The notes: generated by a model not told the origin, from the letters alone. A stretch of DNA of 64,000 bases from Ancylostoma caninum (GCA_037903475.1 JBAJFG010000344.1:186001-250000); one strand, 5' to 3'. Numbered from the stretch's first letter, positions 1 to 10,929 are shown. Program-made: numbers and translations.

Positions 1-1658
1 TTGGAAGGCGATTCCAAGCAAAAACAAACGCACGATTACCGCAAACCTCTGACGAAGAGTGATCGATTTTTTAGTCATCAACTATAATCACCGGAAAATC
101 GCTTCGGCTCATTATTCGTTGGTGACTTCATAAAAATCCTCGGGAAGGAGCTAGCCAGAATGTTCAAGCAGCATTTGAAAGAGGAGGAAAACCTCTACAA
201 GAGTGCTACATAAGCTGGGTTAAGTTATCTCAAATTGGACAGAAGAAATAATTTTAGTTAACCATACCTCGAAACGGCAATTATTTTCGCTACAACCTGA
301 TAGTAGACGCATTGTCTCCTCGTTGTTGACATCGTTGTATCCGAAGGTACAGAACGATGAAGCTTTGCAGGCCTCATCAGAACTGTTAGACAAACACACT
401 CGGAACATAAACACCTTTGGTTTGAGTAAAGCGCTCATACTGATCCTCATTCGCGAATGTTTGAAATGCACCATATTCAAGTGGTCTGGAAAATACTTTT
501 CTCGGACTCGAGGACTCGCCATGGGCCAAAGGCTCGCACCTGTCCTCGCATTGTTTTATGTGAGAATTGAGGATCCAGTACTTGCTCGCTTACTAGTCAT
601 GTACTGCCGTTACATTGATGACTGCTGTATAGTAACATGAACGCGTCTGAAATGGATGAATGCTTCAAAATTCTGAACGAGCAATCGCAGTATATACGAG
701 AAACTCCGCGTGAAGGGTGGCTTTCTTTTCTCAATACAGACACAATTATCGAACGGCATCATGCGCGTCAAATGGTACCGCAAAGGAAGCTCCAAGAACA
801 TCTTAATTCACGCAAAATCTGCACATCCGACCACTGTTAAACGTGCTGTTGTACGTAATATGTTCAAAACAGCACCAAAAGTGTGCACAGGAGAAGATGA
901 GCGGTGCGAGTCAAAAACAATTGCGCTAAAAATAGCAAGCAGCAACGGCTACTCGATTCCATAATACCAGCGTAGACCGTGCTGATATTCAGAGTCGAAC
1001 AACTCAAAACAGTAAACTCCCACTTTGCTTACCATTCTTTTCTGACAAAGTTAGCGCGGCCTTTCAGCAATGCATAATTCGAGCTCAGCTGCAGGATGAT
1101 GTTTTCTTGGTGAACACTCCCACTAACAACATCAAGAAGCAGCTGGTTCAAAATAGGCTCTACGATAAGCACTATACAACAGAGCAATGTGTCGTTTGCC
1201 CGCACGGAAATATAGGCGATTGCAGCAAAGTGGGAGTTATCTACCTATTGGAATGCTTAGCTTGGCACGACATCTACATAGGTGAAAATGGAAGGGCACT
1301 GAGCATGCGCATCAGGAAACATATGGCCACCAAGAGACGAGGGAACTTGACATCACCGCTAGGGCGCCATAAGGTTGAAGCACATGGAGGCAAGGATTTT
1401 GATATCAAATGCAAGATACTGGCGCACAAAGGAAGGCTAGGAAGGCGTTGGAAGCAGCCTGGATCCTCAACAGAAATCCAGGGTGAAAAATAAAAATGAC
1501 TATCTATCATTAGCAAGCGATCTTCTTCCGTTCCTATCGTTATGTGGGCTATCGAATGTAGATCAAATTTGATCCGGACGTTCAGTACCAACCAGTCGTC
1601 CGCTGCAACGATCACCAGCAAGTGCGGACAATTCTGCAAAGGGTGGAACACCTGATGG
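1..1658 (+). mobile_element. Penelope-like retroelement remnant (RT + GIY-YIG), copy 1
   Basis: Decayed Penelope-like element. Frame 323-640 carries RT palm signatures, including RGLAMGQRLAP and the catalytic box YCRYIDDCCIV, and ends at a stop directly after the YIDD box. The RT continues in shifted frames at 637-840 and 710-964 (GWLSFLNT, then VKWYRKGSSKNILIHAKSAH and KRAVVRNMF), so at least two frameshifts have accumulated. A separate frame, 1107-1493, encodes the C-terminal GIY-YIG endonuclease: paired cysteines (CVVCPHG...DC), VIYLLEC, then YIGENGRALSMRIRKHM. RT followed by GIY-YIG in one orientation is the Penelope layout. The 3' region is interrupted at 1659 by a hAT-like insertion. 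It cannot encode an active product. Confidence 0.88.
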
Positions 1659-1666
1659 GTCCGACC

Positions 1667-2828
1667 CAGGGGTGTGCGGAATTTTCCATTTTCCGTTTTA
1701 CGCTTTCCGTTTTCCGCCCATTTTGGCCTTCCGTTTTACGTTTTACGGGTTTTTGGCCCGGAAAACGGAAAATCCCGGAAAACAATGGAGTGAGAGGAAT
1801 CGTTGTTTTCGGTGTACGTCCCTATCCTGAAGAGGGAAGGTTCTCGTGTTTCGATGCGCAGTGTACATGAGTTCACAACAATGGCGCAGAAATTGACGTC
1901 TAAACGCCACGAAGTTCGAACTATTTTGTTTCTTTTTTTGTCTCAGGCTCCAGGGTAAATGTCCCTTCGCGGTTTTGGTGGTCTTTATCGTAGTTCCAAA
2001 TATGCCATACAAGTGCCCTGCTCTCCTCGAAATTCTCAAAAAAGAAAAAAAGGTTCCACAGAAGTGAGGAGTGGACTCATACAAAATTTCCATGAAACTG
2101 TGACCTGCCATGGTGGGAGCATCAAGCATTCTTGCGAATCAACGAATGACGTAGGCTTTCTTTCAACTTGACAAAAGCATAAGGCTACATAGTAATTGTC
2201 ACTGTTTTAGTCAGACGATGATCCCCAGCTCCACACTAACGCCGCTGACGCCTGGTGTCTTGCGCAATGTTGGGGCTGCTTCTGTTTCACGTTCCCCACA
2301 CACTGTTCTTCTCCTCCCTCCACCTTCGCTGACCCTCCCCAACAGGATCCGTTGTGGATAAAGTGATCCTTCTCGGATCCTAAGCGTATCAATTACCATA
2401 GTTACCTTTTTGTCTGAATTTTTGCAGAATAGGTCAGTAAAGCAAAGAAGTCGCACTTTTGACACTTTACAGCTTCTCGTATACTTAAACATTCGATGAT
2501 AAAGATGCTTATCGATCATATAATTCTGATAATCTCTCGCAACTAGGTGAGGGATAAATATTCCTCAATCTACCTATATTCTAGGCGTTTGAAGTACGTA
2601 CCATCAGTGAGCTTGAGGTTACTTAATTACTTGAAAGAGTCACCACTTATGCTCATCAAGAAGATGCCTAGAAAATCTAATGTTGAAGATAAGCTTTGGT
2701 CACAAACCCATGCTTGAGCAAAATTTTCCGTTTTCCGTTTTAGGCTTTCCGTTTTCCGCCCATTTTTGGCCTTCCGTTTTCCGTTTTACGTTTTACGGGA
2801 TTTGAAATTCTACTTCCGCACATCCCTG
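1667..2828. mobile_element. Non-autonomous hAT-like DNA transposon, 1162 bp, copy 1
   Basis: The element starts CAGGGGTGTGCGGAA and ends TTCCGCACATCCCTG, imperfect terminal inverted repeats of about 15 bp. It is flanked on both sides by the 8-bp direct repeat GTCCGACC (1659-1666 and 2829-2836). An 8-bp target duplication with CAG...CTG termini is the hAT hallmark. No transposase frame is visible. Just inside both ends lie related subterminal arrays of TTCCGTTTT and TTTTACG words (about 1683-1750 and 2728-2803) in the same direct orientation, possible transposase-binding arrays. It sits within the 3' region of the Penelope remnant, so it is younger than that insertion. Confidence 0.85.
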
Positions 2829-3539
2829 GTCCGACCTCGATTTTCAGTATTCTCATCGTACCTTGCCTGAGACAACGTCGAGAACTAACAAAATAAGATG
2901 AGACGTTTGGTCGTATAGAGCACGAATAGAAGTCAATCGAACCACTTCCAGCCCTTTGAAGAAGACGGTTTCTTCGATACGTAAGGTCGAAGAAAATAAA
3001 TTATTCCACCATACCAACCTGAAGTAGCAAACAAAACTTATCAAACTATCAGAAGATGCCCAGGTTCAAAGATGAGCGAACATGGAAATTATTATTCATT
3101 CATTTTTTTCATTATGTATCATGGTCGCGTTAAAGGCAGAGCTCACGGAAATCGTCGACCTCGAGATCACATGTGCATGTTCCATTACACTGCTAAAAAG
3201 GCATGACGGTCGCTTTCGATGAAAAAGCAGAGTTTACAATAGGACAGTCGAATAAGTGCATCCGTACAATAGAACAAAGTCATTTGTTGAATCAAACCAA
3301 TGAAAAGCGAAAAGCATCGTGCGCTGTGGTGCAGGCTAACCCAATCCAAACCAACATACAGTATAATTTGTCTGAACTGTTGAACGTGGTTAGAGTGCAT
3401 GTGAAAATATGAGAACTCAGCGACGATCGATAATCTCTTTAAAAGAGATGTGAAGCCGGTGGCTTCATCGAACCATGATCGCCTCCTATCTCGTTGCATT
3501 TGGGGTAATTCCTCGTTTTCACATAACCTTACGTTTAAA

Positions 3540-6500
3540 ATGAAAGCGATTATCGTACTCCAGGTTTCCCTCGTCGCTTCGGCTCCGACCCAATCTCCAG
3601 GTGGGTATCACATTTTGTTTCAGATGAAATAAGATAGTGTTGCAGTAGCATTCCTTGCACTACACTTTCCATAAATGGTCGAGATCTCTTTTCAGATCTT
3701 CTTTGTCCGAATAGCACTTTTGATAAGGATATTATCGAAGAATACGTTATCAGGAGCATTAATGACGCACGATATAAGATCCTCAGTGGACTACAGTTAA
3801 ATGGACCGTGGCAGGGAAGAGACGAATGGAGCTCGGAGACGCAGGGATACGGAAAGAAGCTGCCACTGGGCAAGACTATGAATCTAGTGGTTTGTTATTT
3901 TAAAAACAAATAAGATTAAACAAATAGAACATATGAACTGATTTGAGAAATTCCGCAACGTTACTTCGAAAATCTGTTCTTCTATTTCAATACTGCTACG
4001 CCCCAATGCTCGCTCGCTTGCTTGCTTCGCTCAATGGATTTTATGCTTTGAGAACATGGAAGGGCTATATACGTTGCGAGATAACAATTTGTGACCCTTA
4101 TGTTCTAACATTCCTATGGAGCCTAGATTTTGAAGCAGTTCCACCAACTTATACCATTTCTTTCGCCCATTTTAGTCCTAGAGGAGAAAATTGAAAAGGT
4201 GCGCTATCTGTTACCCCTCACAACATAAAGATGTTATTCGTTGAGCAAAAAGTGCAATATGATAAATCATTTGGTAAAAAAAAATCCAGCAAACGTTTGT
4301 AGACATTTTAGGAATATGATTGTCAACTGGAACAGGAAGCGAAAGCTGCATTGAATCCTAATTGCACATACGACATACCTAACGCTCCCGTCGGAAAGAC
4401 TGGCATATTCTACAAGTGAGTTTAGCATCGATGACATTGTGCTGTTGATCCCCCACAAAAACTCGACAAAGGCAATTCCTCAAGTACCATAAACGCAGTG
4501 AAACGGCGGCAAAGTACTAAACCACTTGCTTGCAAAATAACCTGGATATTCTAAGGCAAACAGAGCTTTCTTTCTAATAATGTCAAACATTTTGTCACAG
4601 AGTTCACGATGAATAGCAAACTGGCTTCCATTGATAAGAGTGTTTTCGGAAACGCTCCAGCCTGATCTGTCGCGATGATGGTGTGGCTGAGAAGTGTGAC
4701 ATGGACTTCGCCCTAGTTGCTCAGTCTAAATATATAGTGTTTTGATAAAAACCTAAGGCATAGGGCAAACCTATCTTCACTTAGCATGATGTGAAGTGGG
4801 TTTACGCCATGAAACCCGCTACCTAATGCTCACGCTAACGAAATACATCACCCGATTCCCCGTTCCAGTCTTTTCCTCGTTCGTTCGATCGCTTGCTGTG
4901 TTAGCACAAAAATGCTCTTTTACGTACGCAGGTTCGACAAATGAGATCTTGTAAGGAAATTCTCTGTAAAAGAGGGTTCTTGTTTTTACTGAACTATAAT
5001 TAAATCCAAGCTGGAAGCAAGCAAAATAAAAAGAAGGAAGTTACTCACGTCTATGAAAAAAAGTATTTCAGAAATTTCCAAGTGTCCTCACTGGCATTTG
5101 TTTGTAATCTTTCAAATTATAATGGTAGGGGTGTCTTCGTAAGTATACCCAATGACAACATCAGAAAACAGTTGGTTAGGAATCGGCTCTACGATAGACA
5201 ATATGTATCAGAGCACTGCATAGTATGCCTGCACGGAAAGGAAGGTGATTGTGCAATGGTAAGGGTGATATATCAAATTGAATGCTTAGATTGTAGCGCG
5301 CTGTACATAGGAGAAACCTGTAAAGCGCTTAATGTACGCATCAGGGAGCATTTAGCGATCAAGGGACGAGGAATTCTAATATCACCGCTTGGTAGACACA
5401 GGAACGAAACGCATTGTGGAAATGACTTCAATGTCAAATTCACGATCTTGAAATGTGAGGCTGAGATACCGGCGAGAAAAGCGCTCGAAGCGTTCTGGAT
5501 TACAGTAAAGAATCCAGAAATGAACAACAAGTATGAGTGTTTGTCAACAACAAGTGACTCCTTGCCCTTCGCATCGTTATGTGAGCTATAGACTGTAGAT
5601 AGCATCAAACGCGGACAGTACGGCATCTCTCACTAGTCCGCAACGGCAGTCACGAATGGTGCGGACTATTCCGCAATAACGGTGGATTCAGTGTGGGTCT
5701 TTCTCTTTTCCTGGATGCTTTTCGAGGTAGCAAGTTCGGGAGAAGGTTGAGATTTAGCAGACTGGGAGGAGATGTTTGGCGGTGTGGGACACAGATAAAA
5801 ACTGTAAGCCCCTTTTAGGCCTCCGAAGACGACTATTTAGTCGAATCATCGGGCTGAAAAATGAATGTGTCCACCTAACAAACCTTGCTGGCATAATAAT
5901 TTGAAAGACTCTCAGAAATGGTTCTTTGAAATTGCAGTAAAGATATTGACTGGGATGTCCCTGAGATAGGATCGGCAGTGGCGGAATGGTTGGAAGAGAT
6001 TGACGAATTTGCCGTGAGCGACCATGCCATCTCAGACACGAACGTTACCTTCCAAGATAATACTCTACGCGAGTACCTCAGCGTAAGTTTAGCTGCTGAT
6101 TATTTCAATACTGGCCTTCTTTGCATATATGTGGTAGTGTGTAATAGTGGTTCTTTCCAGCTAATGAGACCTTCCATCACCAAAATTGGATGTGCTGAAG
6201 TGCTCTGCGTCGACAACGGTATGAACAAGTACAGAGCGTTCTGTCTCACTGATCAACCGTGAGTCTTTAGCTATGATTTGGCAGGACCTCCTTTCTACCT
6301 TTCGAAACTGGTGTGCCTTCTACTCAGAGTTTCCACAGTGGTGGTCGATCCCGAACCACAGAATTTTTTGAGTTATTTCAGCCATAGAAAGAGTTGTCTG
6401 AACTATGTTGTATTATTCGTTGGAGATCTAAGGGAAAATTGAAATTGTAAAAATCGTTTCGAGGAAATTACTCACTGCTCTCTTTTCGTTCCAGTAACCA

Positions 6501-6639
6501 CGGATCACTTACTTTCAGACCACTGAACACGAATGATGTTGTGTACGAGGCCGGAAAAGGCGGCTGCAAGAAAGGCGAGCAGTGTCCGCAAGGCCGAGAA
6601 TGTGATAAATTCGGAATGTGCGCCCTCAAAAAACCTTGA
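3540..6639 (+). CDS. Secreted CAP/SCP-TAPS (ASP/VAL-like) protein, intact copy
   Basis: Six exons: 3540-3600, 3696-3889, 4312-4415, 5938-6082, 6161-6258, 6519-6639, joined at GT-AG sites in consistent phase to give 240 aa. The N-terminus is a short signal peptide (MKAIIVLQVSLVASA). The mature part has family landmarks: LLCPNSTF, NDARYKILSG, EYDCQLEQEA, an AVAEWLEEIDEF helix, IGCAEVLC, and a cysteine-rich tail GGCKKGEQCPQGRECDKFGM. NST, NCT and NVT are potential N-glycosylation sites. The usual CAP signature GHYTQMVW is replaced by LREYLSLMRP, so the metal-binding His is missing. An in-frame ATG at 3450 would bury the signal peptide, so 3540 is preferred. A polyadenylation signal lies at 6715. 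By family analogy it is probably an excretory/secretory product at the host interface; its own activity is unknown. Confidence 0.82.
5082..5591 (+). mobile_element. Penelope GIY-YIG endonuclease fragment inside CAP intron 3, copy 1
   Basis: An open frame of 169 codons carries the Penelope C-terminal endonuclease: a cysteine module (CIVCLHGKEGDC, ECLDC) followed by VIYQIEC, YIGETCKALNVRIREHL and a downstream GRHRNETHCGNDF segment. It resembles, but clearly differs from, the 1107-1493 copy, so it is a separate insertion. No RT domain precedes it, as expected for a 5'-truncated element. It lies in the 1.5-kb intron between CAP exons 3 and 4, in the sense orientation. Cleavage activity would need the whole element; it is probably a relic, although the frame is open. 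Confidence 0.82.
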
Positions 6640-7545
6640 GCGAAACTTTCTTGCATCTATGAGGTCAAAAGCTTCAAGATTATTGCCCTGTGATTAACGC
6701 GGGAATTTTGATGGAATAAAGGCTTCACGTCAACTTCTACAAATTTTATTTTTAATAGAGCAGATCAGCCGAAGGACGCATCCGTAGAGAAAAGGTTAAA
6801 ACTCGACCCATCCTTCAAAATTCTGAGCGACCCACATGGCACGAAATTCAAACGACGAGAGTGCATCCATAAACGACATGAAGTGAGGTCGGAATCGTGG
6901 GTCACCATCCAAAACTCGCTGATGGCTTATAATATTTCTCACCCGGATATGATCGATACGGATATCGACTTATTGATAAACTTTATCGATTTTTCTCGGT
7001 TTAGCTCCAACAAGTATGCATATGTGACTAATGGTGCAGTCCATCTATTACATTTATCACGAATCTGAGAAACATTTTACGCGACCGTTACTAGATTGTT
7101 GATTTTATCGAATTTTCAAGCGTTTCGATTCGGCATGGTGGAAAGATGTCCATAGAGGTTATCTAGCGTGCTGAACATGAACAAAGGCCTCAACACAACA
7201 AAACCTTGAAATTACATTAACAAAATCAGTGAATCTATATCTATGCACATGTTCTTTAACTAAGTCAATTACATGAGCAGTTCGTGTTATCGGTATGAAC
7301 AGGACAATTTTCACGTCCAAGATTTTGAGTTTCAAGCTTGCATGTCAACCGGTCGTGCAAGCCAGTGAGGAGATCAAGCGACTAGCCCTATAACATATCG
7401 GCTATTACAGCAGTTCCACTGGAACTTTCAGGAGAGCATTTCAAATGCCATTACTTGGGTAAATGAGATAAGCAGCCTTTGTACACAATCAGTCACCAAT
7501 TCAGTCCCTGTTAGAGAGCAAAATTAACGGCAGTCATGACTGGCC
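6640..7545. other. Gene-free 3' flank of CAP copy 1
   Basis: After the CAP stop there is a polyadenylation signal AATAAA at 6715-6720. No coding frame with homology is seen in the remaining 800 bp. The small frame at 6883-7068 has no recognisable domain and is broken in copy 2. Confidence 0.6.
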
Positions 7546-7779
7546 GGTTAATTTCATGGAGATGTGGGGATATGTGACGCTGCCAACTAATTTGTCCTAG
7601 TAAAGATGCAAAGTAGACAATGTGTGGCCACAATCCGAACGGCTCGAGTTACGCCACCATTTCATTTTCTCTCTTCCCGAAGGGTTCGAATTGTGACCAC
7701 TCATTCTCCACTTGGCACTTTTTGCTAGGACAAAATAGTTGGCAGCGTCACATATTCCCACATCTCCACGAAATTACCC
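7546..7779. mobile_element. Long-hairpin (foldback) MITE, copy 1
   Basis: Two inverted arms of about 100 bp (left starting GGTTAATTTCATGGAGATGT, right ending with its near complement ACATCTCCACGAAATTACC) around a short loop near 7650-7675. The RNA would fold into one long imperfect hairpin. No coding frame inside is credible. Confidence 0.8.
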
Positions 7780-7790
7780 ATTCAGCCGTG

Positions 7791-8110
7791 CCTGCAAAGT
7801 AACATTTGGGTAACTAAACCATACCCTGGAGTACAATGAAGAAAGGCCCTAGTTCACGACTAGTCAGGGTGTTCAACAAGATATTCCAACGACTCTATGA
7901 AATTTACCGATGACAGGCGTGCCTACGAAGCAAAACATGGTAACTAAACCATTCACTGAAAGACCACAAAGTCCTTCGTTCATGACTTGTCAGGATATTC
8001 CACAAAATACCCCCACAACTCTATGAAAATAAAGTTGAACCAAATTCAAATTATACCTTCATATTAACTACCTAATTAATTAGCAACATGATATGTAACC
8101 AAACCACTAA
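7791..8110 (+). repeat. Short tandem repeat, about 125-bp unit, copy 1
   Basis: Two to three imperfect units, each beginning near GGTAACTAAACCA (about 7810, 7940, 8095) and containing CACGACTAGTCAGG or CATGACTTGTCAGG and ACTCTATGAAA words. It directly abuts the hairpin MITE, perhaps as part of the same composite element. Confidence 0.7.
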
Positions 8111-8235
8111 CTTTTGACCATTACAAGAAACAAGCTGTATCCCTCCAAGACACCAAGATCTTTTGCTTCAACTGCCACCCAAAACAAAACATTATAACAA
8201 AGCTCGATTTAATGCAAGTTCCACCAACTTTGAGT

Positions 8236-9363
8236 TTTACATTGTGATGATCTGATTCCCCCATCTACGCTCTTTCAATTGTTGTTAGACCGTATGATCG
8301 CTTCTTTTTCGCAGAACTTTCAAATTTTCAATTATGATATAAATTTCTGTTCGTTTGCTCTTTACACTTAATCATAAGTTTTGTTTCTTTTCTTAAGGCA
8401 CGTGTCTGTAGTGAACATCCGATTCCCCTTTTGTTTGTGCTTTTTCTCCTTCAGGAAAGCTGGAAAATTAGTCGATTATCTAGTTGCGCCAAAAAATTCC
8501 GTCATCGACTTCCCTGATCTACTCCACCAGCGTAACTCGGCCGAATTGCTATAATGCAGCAAATTGGTAGCATCCAAAAACCATTCTAACATGAGTTCTG
8601 ACAAAATTGACCGCATTATCCATGCTCCACATAGTCAGAAACCCAAGTACGCTCCGAAACCTGAGTGACAAAGTTTTTCGTGGGTGCTGCCTTTAAGATA
8701 TGATCAAAAACACTGTCGAAAACAGAATTTCATACTACAACTCAAGTACGGAGTTAGCTATTAAAGACGAAATTTGATTACTAAGTGATGTTCGAAATCG
8801 TAATGACGTGAACTGCTTGTAAAGAAAGCTACTGTGTTTAGGTACAAATTCACCGCTTTTATTAACATATTGGTCCTTCGTTTGTATCACATCATTTCGG
8901 TTCAAAAAGGAAAAAAGTTATTCTGAATTTTATTATAAGCACAAAAATCGTCATAAACGTTGTGATCTGTAGTTCTTCCATACAAATAAAAATTGAGGGT
9001 GCTCACAGCTCTTTAAAAAGCCCAGCAAAAAAGGAATTTCCAGTATTTCCGAAGGAAAAAGAAACAATCGTTTCGCTGCAGTATATCTCTACCATTACTA
9101 AAGAGTATTCTGATATTCAAACAGAAAATGTTATGCTATTGATGTGACCAAGATGCCGTGAAACAAATTCTTCGTTAATCCAATCAATTAATTTTATCCT
9201 CCCTCTTTTCTAAAGAAAATGGGAGTGGAGACATTGAGCAAAGTGGGAGTGAAGTAAAAATCCATCTATCTATTCTGATTGAGGCATACGAGACATACAT
9301 GACATACATATATCCACCCAGTGATGAAATGCGCTTCAACGGCATTTTCCCTTCACAGACAAA

Positions 9364-9399
<36 letters not shown>

Positions 9400-9524
9400 A
9401 AAACATATAAATCTTCTGGAAAGTGTCCAGAATAACTCCACGCACAAGTATACATAGTGCTGCTTCAGCATTACTTACCATCAGATTCCGAATGTCAGAC
9501 AGAGGTGCAAAGAATAGGGGCTAC
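8236..9524. other. Single-copy non-coding stretch with AT microsatellite
   Basis: Low-complexity AT-rich DNA with no recognisable gene. An (AT)n microsatellite of about 31 bp lies at 9367-9397. The frame 8962-9147 (61 codons) shows no domain. Confidence 0.55.
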
Positions 9525-9746
9525 AAAGTTCTGACAAGGGAAGTGCACGAGGCTAAAACCGGGGATCGAAACGAGACATCTATTTTGGTAACATTGTCTA
9601 AGGCGATATTAATGTATGTACATCATTTTTGCTCAATGGTCCTGATTCGCGCAGAACCGCGCGCCAAAGACTTTCCGCGGTCAATCATCTTCCACGCGCC
9701 CATGGTCTTTGAAAAAACCTTTCTCGACTGATACTTTGTATATGTA

Positions 9747-9919
9747 GGTTATTTGAGGTGCTGAACACGAATCTCATATTCATGTTGTACCGTAACGCTA
9801 TTTTTGTAGGATTACGGTAGGTGTACCACGGCATGCTACCGTGCACCTACCGCAGCGCTCCAAAATTGCGTTACGGTGCAAAATGGATACAATATTCGTG
9901 TCCAGTACCTCAAATAACC
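9747..9919. mobile_element. 173-bp palindromic MITE
   Basis: Inverted ends GGTTATTTGAGGTGCTGAAC and, as the complement of the right end, GGTTATTTGAGGTACTGGAC. The inner arms are also complementary (TACCGTAACGC ... GCGTTACGGT, GGTAGGTGTACCACGG ... CCGTGCACCTACC), so nearly the whole element folds on itself. It is nested in the larger foldback unit. Confidence 0.8.
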
Positions 9920-10309
9920 CACGTATGCAAAGTTTCAGTAAAATTTTCGTGAAGAGTTTGGGTTCATGGTAGTTGAATAGCACCAATTTTCTAATGCCCT
10001 GTCAATGGAGTCCTAGCTTGGATTCATGGAACTTTGGCCATGCAAACCTACCGTGGTTGCCGTTGTTAGCTGTCCTTTGGTATATCGAACGTTTGCAGAC
10101 GCATTTTTGAATAATCTGGTTCCGTCTGGTTACGCGATCATGAGTCCTCGCTGCAAGCATGGCAGCAGCGGTGAGGTGGTCGAATGCCTAACGAATCGGA
10201 CAAAGTTCCTGCAGTACTTCTTGCAGTGGGGCACGTATCTGACGTGTTCTAAACATTCGAAATACTCAGAACGAGTTCAAAAGCATAAAATTCGAAAATG
10301 CAAGGAGAG

Positions 10310-10383
10310 TAGCTCCGGAAGGACCGAAACTCTCGTCCTCCTGCTTTATAGCCTGACGCGCTATCCACTCGGCCACCTCGCCA
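10310..10383 (-). repeat. tRNA-like sequence, probable SINE head or tRNA pseudogene
   Basis: On the minus strand the stretch begins GGCGAGGTGGCCGAGTGGAT, with a consensus-like pol III A box (TGGCCGAGTGG, 10365-10375). The following part (AGTTTCGGTCC) is a poor B box, and the anticodon and T arms do not pair properly, so it is not a functional tRNA. Confidence 0.45.
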
Positions 10384-10902
10384 CCATTGCCATGCTTAGC
10401 TCATCACCTCATAATCAAATAAACTAAGTTTTTCAAAAACAGGTCTTTAAACTCTATGATCCCGGGAAAGGTAATCAAGGTAATCACAGTTAGTTTGAAT
10501 GGTCAAATCCCAGCTCTACATAGAGCCCTATTGCAATGCAATATAAACATTTTTGACGCGCTCTCCTAATCGCATCAGGACCATTGGGCAAAAATGATGT
10601 GTATATATCAACATCATGTTAGACAATGCCTTTGTAATTGGATGTTTCGTTTCGATCCTCGCGGTTAACCTCGTGCGCTTACCTTGTGAGTTCCGGCTGG
10701 TAACAAGCAGTTTCCGAACTACGATAGACTAGAGTAAAAAAAATTGGAAAATCGCTCGAACTCTCCGGAGGTCTGAGAGGAACACGTCCAATCTCTTGGG
10801 TGGGTAAGCACAGGATACGCCATATTAGCTAAAAATGTGTTTTTCAAAGAATCACAGAAAATTCGAAGCAGCTTTACACCATTAGCTGTAGATAGTATTA
10901 TA

Positions 10903-10928
10903 TTAGGTTGTTGCGAAACTAATTGCCG
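10903..10928 (+). mobile_element. Solo mariner-type terminal inverted repeat
   Basis: TTAGGTTGTTGCGAAACTAA preceded by TA. It closely resembles the TTAGGTTG(G/T)TGCAAAAGTAATT termini of mariner elements. No matching right end and no transposase frame follow within the next kilobase, so only one end survives. Confidence 0.55.
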
Positions 10929-10929
10929 A

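Larger units (their letters stand above)
1..8235 (+). repeat. Copy 1 of 8.2-kb direct duplication
   Basis: This block recurs at 11882-20215 in the same orientation. Base 1 aligns with 11882 (offset 11881). The offset becomes 11887 after a 6-bp insertion near 15315, and 11984 after an 83-bp deletion and a 180-bp insertion in copy 2. Identity is almost complete up to about 6316, then falls to about 90-93 % until homology is lost near 8235. The left end is cut by the window edge, so the true unit may be longer. It contains a Penelope remnant, a hAT-like element, a CAP gene with a nested GIY-YIG fragment, a hairpin MITE and tandem repeats. Confidence 0.95.
9525..10690. mobile_element. Composite foldback element, arms about 140 bp
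   Basis: The segment at about 9525-9665 (words AAGTGCACGAGG, GGATCGAAACGAGACATC, CATCATTTTTGCTCAATGG) recurs inverted at about 10551-10690 (GGATCGAAACGAAACATCC on the minus strand, CATCATTTTTGCCCAATGG). The interior holds a near-perfect palindrome (9747-9919) and a tRNA-like stretch (10310-10383). No transposase is visible. The family is unknown. Confidence 0.65.

Noticed and set aside
1743..2129. 128-codon minus-strand frame inside the hAT-like element as transposase
   Set aside because: No hAT dimerisation or catalytic motif; much of it is translated from the TTCCGTTTT array and flanks.
3450..3632. Upstream ATG (3450) as CAP gene start
   Set aside because: It adds 30 polar residues before the hydrophobic signal sequence, which would prevent normal secretion targeting.
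8962..9147. 61-codon plus-strand gene
   Set aside because: No domain and no splice or polyadenylation context; not supported.
10310..10383. Functional tRNA gene on the minus strand
   Set aside because: Only the 5' half and A box fit; the anticodon and T arms do not pair and the B box is poor. Listed as tRNA-like instead.
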